Below, piece after piece: positions 1-8,500 of a stretch of 64,000 bases of DNA. The stretch spans positions 27,594,618-27,658,617 of the forward strand of contig OX438747.1 in assembly GCA_949316235.1 (NCBI GenBank), written 5' to 3'. The stretch is from Oegoconia quadripuncta. Its lineage: Eukaryota; Arthropoda; Insecta; Lepidoptera; Autostichidae. Within the stretch, counting starts at the first letter, position 1. Each line of letters opens with the position of its first letter. The notes beneath the pieces were generated by a model, which did no database searches, had not been told where the DNA came from, and saw only the letters and a program-made list of their open reading frames with translations. The translations under genes were made by a program, and so were the position numbers.

Positions 1-840
1 CCAAACATCGGGGGGCCCGAGTCGGCAAGCCGCCGCCTCTACATGGGGGTGGTGCGGTCGATGGCCCTTTACGGGGCCCCGATCTGGGCGGAGACCCTGA
101 CGGCCCGTAATATCGCCCTCTTGAGGAGACCTCAGAGGGTGATGGCCGTCAGCGTCATACACGGATACCGCACCATCTCTTTTGAGGCGGCGTGCGCATT
201 GGCGGGCACACCTCCCTGGGACCTGGAGGCGGAGGCCCAGGCGTCACTGTACAAGTGGCGCAAGGGCCTCCTCCTCCGGGGCGAGCATCCTGCTCCCAGG
301 GAGGTGGAAGTGCGGAAACTCCAGGCTCGACAGTCCGTGTTGGGGATCTGGGGGGTAAGGCTGGCCTCGCCAGGGGCCGGCCACCGGACTGTCGAGGCGC
401 TCCGCCCAGTAATAAGGGACTGGACGGAGCGCATGCGGGGCTCGCTTACCTTCCGGGCGGTGCAGGTTCTCTCGGGGCATGGTTGCTTCGGGAGATACCT
501 GCACCGGATCGCCGGACGGGAAGCGACCGACGAGTGTCATCACTGTGGCTGCCACGAGGACACGGCGCAGCACACCCTTGAGGAATGCCCAGCCTGGGCA
601 GGGGAGCGCCGCGACCTCGTCGCAGCGGTAGGGGACGATCTCTCCTTGCCGGCCATAGTCAAGGCTATGGTCGGCGACGAGAGGTCGTGGAAAGCGGTCC
701 TCTCCTTCTGCGAGAGCGTGATCTCGCAGAAGGAGGCGGCGGAGAGAGAGAGGGAGGCCGATCCCTCCTCTCATCCCATCCGCCGCAGACGCACTGGGAC
801 CCGGAGAAGGGCGTATGCCCACCTTCTCCCCCCTACCTAG
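1..840 (+). CDS. R1-like LINE ORF2, C-terminal part
   Basis: The frame is open from base 1 to a TAG at 838-840 and is cut by the left edge. It reads the end of a non-LTR retrotransposon polymerase: an R1-type segment ending in LYGAPIWAE near codon 24, then a C-terminal CCHC-like motif (C-x2-C-x8-H-x4-C, HHCGCHEDTAQH near codon 180). This order is typical of R1-clade ORF2 proteins after the reverse transcriptase. Base composition is strongly GC-rich, unlike the AT-rich surroundings, as in other R1-like elements of Lepidoptera. The endonuclease and catalytic RT motifs lie outside the window, so activity cannot be judged. The clade assignment is from pattern recognition. Confidence 0.8.
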   Translation, partial: PNIGGPESASRRLYMGVVRSMALYGAPIWAETLTARNIALLRRPQRVMAVSVIHGYRTISFEAACALAGTPPWDLEAEAQASLYKWRKGLLLRGEHPAPREVEVRKLQARQSVLGIWGVRLASPGAGHRTVEALRPVIRDWTERMRGSLTFRAVQVLSGHGCFGRYLHRIAGREATDECHHCGCHEDTAQHTLEECPAWAGERRDLVAAVGDDLSLPAIVKAMVGDERSWKAVLSFCESVISQKEAAEREREADPSSHPIRRRRTGTRRRAYAHLLPPT

Positions 841-1212
841 CGAGGCTGGGTGGTGACTCGGGGGAGTCACCACCCACACGCAAGCCTCGCGAGAAGGCGC
901 GCGTGGTGTTCCCACGCGCCTTCTTGAGGTGGCTGGACCAGGAGATTCCTCCCTGCTCCAGCCTATAGGAGGGCCCGCCGCCGCCGTTGCCCTGGCGGCG
1001 GGCGCCGCGCTGGCGTGGCTGCGGACGATTACCGAGGGGTACCCGTGGCCACGCCGTTTCGGTGCGCGCGGAGGAACACCGGGGGGTTTTTAGTGGGTAG
1101 GACCGCTCCCGTCTGGAGCGGTGAGTCCCACATATCCTCGCCGCTGACCCCCGTCAGCGGCGGGTCGAACGCGTAAATATGTTTTCCCCCCGTCAAAAAA
1201 AAAAAAAAAAAA
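1..1212 (+). mobile_element. R1-like non-LTR retrotransposon, 3' end
   Basis: The element comprises the ORF2 end (1-840), a GC-rich 3' UTR (841-1194) and an 18-base A tract (1195-1212). The UTR has several GC-rich inverted repeats, for example around 965-1005 and 1110-1165. A diverged relative of its last 130 bases lies at 21000-21165. The insertion follows gene 1 on its 3' side, so it may sit in a further intron of that gene. Confidence 0.75.
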
Positions 1213-1217
1213 GGTTA

Positions 1218-1263
1218 GAAGGGTATGGCGGAAGCGAGCCGCGGATCGCCCGCCATACCCTTC
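1218..1263. repeat. 14-bp perfect hairpin after the LINE A tract
   Basis: GAAGGGTATGGCGG at 1218-1231 pairs perfectly with its reverse complement at 1250-1263 around an 18-base loop. It starts six bases after the R1-like A tract. The flanking words GGTTA and TTAGG also resemble each other inverted. A close match to the left arm and its flank occurs inverted near 44488-44512. Confidence 0.7.
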
Positions 1264-1986
1264 GTGTTAGGTTGACATGTAAGAATTACATTTGCCAAAT
1301 ATAGAAAAAAATACAGGACGTAACGTTGACACTCAAACAAATATTAGGTCGCTCCAATATTATGAAGCTTCTCATTTTGTTTTTTAAGTAACTCAAATTC
1401 ATGTTTGTAAGTTGCTGTTCTGTTGATTTCTCGTCACTCGCAGTCAGTCGCTCACTTAATAATAACCTAAATTAATTAATTTTGAAACTTCAAAATGTAA
1501 TTTACAGTCACTCGTTTTATTGCTACCCTATTTTTAAAAGAAAGGGGTCTATAATATATCGCTAATATTGCATTACTAATAAAGTGAAAACATACATGCT
1601 TGTGTTAAATTATTTTCCTTCTTAGTTTCTTTGCCCGCAACGGACTTACACAGACAGTTGACGATAATATCATCAATGCATGTTTTTAAGTTAAGGAAAA
1701 TTGTGATAAAAATGATGTCAATACAAGAAATAAAGATAAACTTGCAGGTCACATAAGTCGCCTCCGCAAAGTCAGTAATTCATTCGCTTTTTCAATAAGG
1801 TTCCTGATAATATACAAAATCTTCTTTTCAATGAATTTAAAAAGACAATAAATTTAAAACAGATTAATAATGATATATTATTGTGCGTTTTCATATTACA
1901 AAAACCTGTTTATAAAAGGGCAACCTGAGTTTCTTGCTTGTTTTTCTCAGGTACAAAATAAAGCATTTTTGATTATGACCAAACTA
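1264..1986. other. no gene seen; LINE-like 3' fragment at its end
   Basis: AT-rich, with no convincing exon on either strand. Bases 1790-1975 resemble the 20905-21000 and 63330-63460 repeats (GAGTTTCTTGCTTG, then ACAAAATAAAGCATTTTT), which look like the 3' end of a retroelement with an AATAAA signal. Confidence 0.5.
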
Positions 1987-2105
1987 AGGCCCGTATTAAT
2001 AAACCGATTGAAACCGAAATTGAGATAGCGTCAACTGTTTAAGACGCATCTCGGTTGACACAGCCTCAAGACTTGTATTGAGATTGGTTTATTAATACGG
2101 GCCTT
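1987..2105. repeat. short foldback element, TTATTAATACGGGCC family
   Basis: A 119-bp palindromic unit bounded by AAGGCCCGTATTAATAAACC and its inverse. This is the shortest complete member of the family and carries only the terminal arms and the TTGAGATAGCGTCAACTG segment. No coding capacity. Confidence 0.75.
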
Positions 2106-2180
2106 GGTCACTGCTGCTTACGTTACGCATAGTGGACAATGAGCGATGCGCGTGCTCTGTAGAGTGCTTATGTATACTCT

Positions 2181-2493
2181 AAGGTCTGTATTATTGAGGC
2201 TGTATCAACCGAGATGCGTCTTAAGCAGTTGACGCTATCTTAAGCTACGTGCTAATTTATAAACCAAAATTGAGGTCTACTCAGTTGAGATCACTTCTCA
2301 AGTATTCGCCTCACCGGCGAATGAATGATAGTCTTGAGTTTCGTTTATTAATACGCGCACCTCTCAAGTGAGTACTGCTTGAGTATTCACGTGCGTTTCA
2401 GGTCTCAAGTTAGGTTTATTAATCAACACGTTAACTTGAGACCAGTCACAAGACTGTTCTCAATCTTGAGAATGATTTAGTAATACGGGTTCT
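2181..2493. repeat. full-length foldback element, TTATTAATACGGGCC family
   Basis: About 313 bp, with several internal inverted segments each ending in TTATTAATA. Its right edge lies only about 16 bp from the 5' splice site (2509) of the zinc-finger exon at 2510-2637. Confidence 0.75.
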
Positions 2494-2509
2494 AAAAACG
2501 TAATCTCAC

Positions 2510-5500
2510 CTGTTCCTAGATATCTTCTTGCATAGTTTGCATGTATATTTAAACTTATGCGACAGAACGTGTTTATTACACTTTGACTTGAGCCTGAAGC
2601 GAAGGTGACAAATGTCGCACTCATGATCACCGGCGCTCTGAAACATTTAAAGTACAGATGATAAGATGACGAGAGATATCATTTCAGGGGCAATGTATAC
2701 ATTAGTCCAGTCTTTGTGCGGGTATATCTCAGCGGGCATATCATGGTCTCAATTTTAAGCTAATTCACATATTTATTCCAATCTGCAGTAACTGACAGTG
2801 TATCTGTATCTATTTGAGTACCTATACTGCATTTGAATACACATATACCTACGTGACATTATTCACTGACGCGCACAGTAAGTAAAATATGCTTGTAGGT
2901 TGTTCTCTTTTGTACCAGTGTCTCAAAGGTCGTGCAAAATACGGATGCAGATATGAAATACCTACATAATCAATTATTTAATAAACAAAAACTAAAACCA
3001 TACATTTATACATAGGGTGTAATCGTTAAGTGTGCACAGGCGATTATTCCGTAACTATTATAGATATCAAAAAACTTTAAACTGATATCGAAAGTACTTT
3101 ACCTAATGAGTAAAATGACATTAATAACTTTTTTAAAATAAAACGAGAAATATCCAAAAAAATTATATTAAACACTCCCATACATTTTATTTCTTAGTAA
3201 GTACAACATTTTGTACCTATTCAAAGCAGATGTTCGAAGTGACGTCGCGCAATAAATTGGCGGGAACGAGGATCCGCGATAAAGAATTTGAATTTAGAAC
3301 GAACACCAAATAGTATCTTTTTTTTTGTTTTTATTTAGTATGTTGCTTTTCAGCCAGTTCAAATCAATGCGATATTGAAACAAGGTTTATTATTAATTTG
3401 AAGTGGTAAGATAATTAACCTACACGTGTATCTACTTGAAATTCATCACTATCATAATACATAATTATAAAATGATAAGGGTAAAATGAGTTGATACTAT
3501 TCCACTTAAAATAAGGAAAATAAAATCTCTACTATCTTCTGCTAAATGTATGGGAGTGTTTAATGTAATTTTTTTGGATATTTCTCGTTTTATTTTTAAA
3601 AAGTTATTAATGTCATTTTACTCATTAGGTAAAGTATTTTCGATATCAGTTTAAATTCATTTGATATCTATAATAGTTACGGAATAATCGCCTGTGCACA
3701 CTTAACGATTACACCCCGTATATTATATAAATAAATAGCTATATATATATATTCTATATATTCACTTACCGGATCGTGTCCTTTCATGTGCCTATCAAAC
3801 TTATCCTCTGTTTTGAAAGCTAGGAAGCACAAGGTACATTTATACTGGCAATATAGGAATTTGGCTGACTCCTTTCGCATTTCCAAGTCTCTCAACTGTT
3901 GCTCCTTGTTGAGTCTCACAAAGGTTGCGTTAAAGGACGATGCAAGCTCGCCTTTCTCTTCTAGAGATGTATATTTCAAGCTATTTTTAATCTTTCTCAT
4001 TCTCAACCTCGCCACATCTACTGTCACGGAGTCCGGTTTCTCATTTTTATTAACATACTTGTCTCTAATGTGTTTGTAAAATGTTTTCTTGCTTTTCTGT
4101 TCATTATTGGAGTTAATTATGTTATTGCAAATTGTATTTATGTCACCATCACTTTTATTATCCTTCATTGAATCCGTTTCCATTATATCTAACTTTCCAC
4201 GGCTTATTGGTTTTATCTTATCAATATACTTTTTAATTATGTAATCGTAAAATAACTTGTTCAAATCACCTTGGGCCGTGTCACTTTTTTTAAAGAGGAA
4301 GTCTCTAACCTTTTGTGCGTCTATGTCAACACTATTAAATTTCCTCTTCTTTCTCTTCTTTATGAGGGTTTTCTTTTTAACTTCAATTTTAACTTCGTTA
4401 GCAAATATTTTGATGTCACTAATTTCATTTTCTTCACCGTTTTGTACATCACTAATCTCGTAGCTTTCATTATTCACCTCACTTTTTTCGTCAATATCAT
4501 TAAGTCTATTTACTTCGGTATTATCATAATCACAGTAGTCATTGTTATAATTTATATCATTAACTTTATCCTGCGTTATAATTCCTATAAAGTTGTTGTC
4601 GGTTATGAAATCTGAATGCATTTCTTGCTTTATGAAGTCTTCAGTTATTTCCCCTGAGAAATAGATTGTTTGCATCTCTGATTCGATTAGTGGAAGTTTG
4701 AGATGACTGGTTTCCAGGCCTCGGATGAAGTCTACTGTGATCTAAAATCAAAAAGTTTCACCGTTGGACTGACTTTTGCATAGAAAAATACAAACAACAA
4801 TAATGTACAAAGGTACAACAAAACACACTGAAAAAATTTTGAATTCAAGAACTTTCACTATATTTTTTATGCACAAGGGGTTAGCACTTGACCTCAATCA
4901 CACCTGATGTTAAGTGAAGATGAGGCCGAAGGCATACTGACCCGGAAACCACACTTGGGGGTGGGCTATCTTATCTGTGAAAACCGTAAGACAACAATGC
5001 TATTGTAACAATGCAGACGGGAACATGCTCGTACTTTTATGCACTTGTACTTGTAGGGGTTGTAACTGAAAACCAGTGTTTCGCTCTTTGAGTGATGTGC
5101 CACACTGAGTTATAACCCATTTGTGCTACTGCGGCACACACTCGCTCTTTGTATTTTCTATTCTTTACTATTATTTGTATGTATATTTCTTTGTAATTTC
5201 AAAATTGTGTAGGCGTGTGAACGCAGTGGCGTAAATAAATGCTTTATCGATCTATCTATTAATATTGCTGTTTGGAGGCAGACTTAGATGGTGGTAGCTA
5301 GCCAGGCGGACATTTAAAATGCCCTACCACCAACAAAAAGTATAACCACAATCTAGGTTAAATGAGATACTAACATGTCGAAACTGCAAGTAATGGTTCT
5401 GCAGGAACACGTGAGTAGTCTGACATTTAGTTCTGAACTTAGCAAACTTCTGCAACAAAGTGAGGCAAATGGAACAGATGTGTTGTGGCAGGCCGTCTGT

Positions 5501-8500
5501 TGACATTATCTGGAACATAAGACATTTTAAACGAGACTAAGGGGCATGGTAGCTTGGCTGGTAATTAATTTTATAGATATTTATGTGAATGTGTGTTATT
5601 TCAGTAAGAAATAATAAATAACTTGTACTTTTTTAAATGCAGCAGTAAATTACTCTAATAACGTTATTTATAGATATTTAAGTAAAGGACAAGAGGACAA
5701 GAGAAGAAGAGGGAGACAGATGCGAAGGTGGGTGGATGATATTAAAAGGGTCGCAGGAGCATGTTGGACGAGGAAGGCACAAGACAGAAAGGAGTGGAAA
5801 GTCTTAGAGGAGGCCTATGTCGGAAGACAAACTGCTGGGGTTACTGATGGAGAAGAAACATGGAGCTGCTAAATTTAAAGATTTTCAATCAATTCAATTT
5901 AATAATAATAGTAATTGTACTTATAGAAATGTAATTTGTGGAAATTAATTTGTATGAATTCGATTGATATAAGTAAAATTTTTAATTTTTTAATTTTAAT
6001 TTGAAATAATAATAACTTAATTTGTAATAATAAGAATTTAACTTGTAATAATAATAATTTAATGCGAAAATAATAATAATGAAAATAAGCAAAAGTAATT
6101 GTGCATGCCAATATGTAAAATATGTAACTCTGCCAGAAATAAAGGCTATCTTTATCTTTATCTTTATAAGTAAAATGTTATTTAAGGATGAAATTATAAA
6201 ATAAAAAAATATACCACCTCCTGCTACCAGACGGTCTAGTCTCTAATGAAAATAGATTCGCACAGCCGTAACTTCGGACTTTTTCTTTTGCTAAGAATCC
6301 TTTATTTGCATAACTTCAGATGTTCCTTGCGTCCCGTACTAACTTGTGATGTCCAACTATATACAACAAAAGTAAAATAATAACGATTGGTTTATAATTG
6401 ACACAGCAAACTACAAAAGAAAAAGTCTGATGTTACGTCCGATGCTATTTTCGTTAGAGAGTAGACCCCCAGGACTAATCGAACATCGATCGATTTGTAA
6501 GTATGCTCATATAAGCATGCCATTACTAGCAATAGTTTCGACACACATGCCACTAGGTAGCAATTGCTCAATATTGCATGTCTATCAGTACCGTAGGCGT
6601 CCCGCACACATCCTAAACGGGACGTGTCTACTGACGGCACGGAGTTCCAGAAGTTCCACATATAACGGCACTGTTGGTATGTTAGTAAAAAGAGGTTTAT
6701 TGTTAAAATATACAAAACTATTTTTACAAATTTACTTTCATATTCTTATTTGTACCTTGTTCTGTCAAACTGATTTTTCTCTCTTATTGTCATTCTGTTC
6801 TTCTTGTGTCAATATAAAATAATATCAATATAACTATCATTATTATTTTATCTAGTAATTCATGTTTTATTCACTCACTGAGTATTCTGAGCAATTAGTA
6901 TAGTGCAGTAGGCAACTACTACTAATAGGTTAAGGGTCCCATGCACGTAAGTGAAAACCGAAATGTCGGAACATGGAAATGGTAATGGGAGTTTGCAAAA
7001 CTCAACGGCGACACAAGAAACGGGAGTTTCTAGCAGCGGTGGCATGCCTTCAATGGAAAAATTGGACGGCAACAGTAACTATGCCATATGGAAATTTTTG
7101 ATGGAATTGTATCTTGTACATGACGACTTGTGGGAGTACACGAGTGCTACACCTGCAGCAACAGATGTACAAGGTACTAGAAAAGATCAAAAAGCTAGAG
7201 CTAAGATTTGCTTAATGGTTAAACCTCACTGTTTAGTTCATGTACGTAAAGCTAAGACGGCTAAAGATGCCTGGGAAGCGTTACAGAGTGCGTTTGCTGA
7301 CAGAGGACTAAATAATCGATGCCGGCTACTTTCTAAACTAGTGAGCATGAAATTGGAAAATTTTTCAACTGTCAGAGAGTATGTGACATCTGTCATGACG
7401 ACGTCACAGGAGCTTATGGATCTTGGAAAGGAGGTTGATGATGAGTTATTGGCCGCGTTACTTCTCCAAGGTCTTACTGCAGAGTTCCAGCCGATGCGAT
7501 TAGCCATTGAAAACAGTAACATTGTTGTTACAACTGACTACGTAAAGACTAAACTCTTTCAAATGGAGGACACTTTCCGAGCAGGAACGAGTGCCACCCA
7601 ATCGACATCTGCACTTCTAACAAATAAACAGAAAGGCAAGATAAACCCTAAGAAAAAGAACAAAGCTGATGTCAAGTGTTTTATTTGTAGTGGGCCGCAC
7701 AAGGCAAAGCAATGTCCAAACAATCCGAAGAACCAAAAGAATGCTCTTCAAGCTTATGCATTTGGCACAACGATGCAGCCGCATGCTGATGATTGGATCA
7801 TCGATTCAGGAGCGTCGACGCATATGACCAATCGTAGATCGTGGTTTAAGGATTTCAAACATTTGCCTACGCCCTTGAAAGTTATATGTGCAGATGGGAA
7901 TGAGGTGTTAGGTGAAAGAGAGGGAACGGTAGTGTGTGAGTCAGGAGGTTTGAGTTTAACTATCAGCAATGTTACATATGTTCCTAAGTTATCATCTAAC
8001 TTATTGAGTGTGAATGCGATCGCGAAAAAAGGTCATGTGGTGGTATTTACAGATACAGGCTGTGATATTTTCAGGAGTAATGAATGCGAGATTAGAGGTA
8101 AGGCTGTTATGAAAGGTGTGGAGGAACGAGGCATATATAAAATGAAATGCTGTTCACAGGGTTCTGCACTTGCAACAGTCGATAATAACCAGTTGATGTT
8201 ATGGCATCGGAGGATGGGACATCTTGGTTTGCACAATCTTAAATTACTCAAAGAAATGGCGATTGGGGTAAGTTTTTCTCATACTTTAACTAAACTTGAG
8301 TGTGTGCCCTGCGTTATGGGAAAACAAACGAAGCAAACATTTGAAAAAGGCAATAGTACGCGGGCTAATGAAGTACTAGGTTTAGTACATTCGGACGTAT
8401 GTGGTCCTATGGAGGTACATTCAGTTAGCAACTGCCGATATTTTTTGACGTTTATTGATGATTTTACTCGTAAAACTTTTATTTATTTTTTGAAACAAAA

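Noticed and set aside
244..915. Long minus-strand frame opposite the R1-like ORF
   Set aside because: Mirror frame in GC-rich coding DNA; the plus strand has the recognisable LINE motifs.
1264..2500. Further exons of the minus-strand ZAD gene
   Set aside because: I looked for the next half-finger with a phase-2 acceptor and found none; it is probably beyond the left edge.
3677..3769. Continuation of the linker frame past the GHDP codons to a stop at 3677
   Set aside because: A GTAAGT donor lies at 3769 and the extra residues read into the TIR element; the paralogue splices at the same codon.
6392..6822. Overlapping 100-130-codon frames around the left LTR
   Set aside because: They cross the LTR boundary and have no domain.
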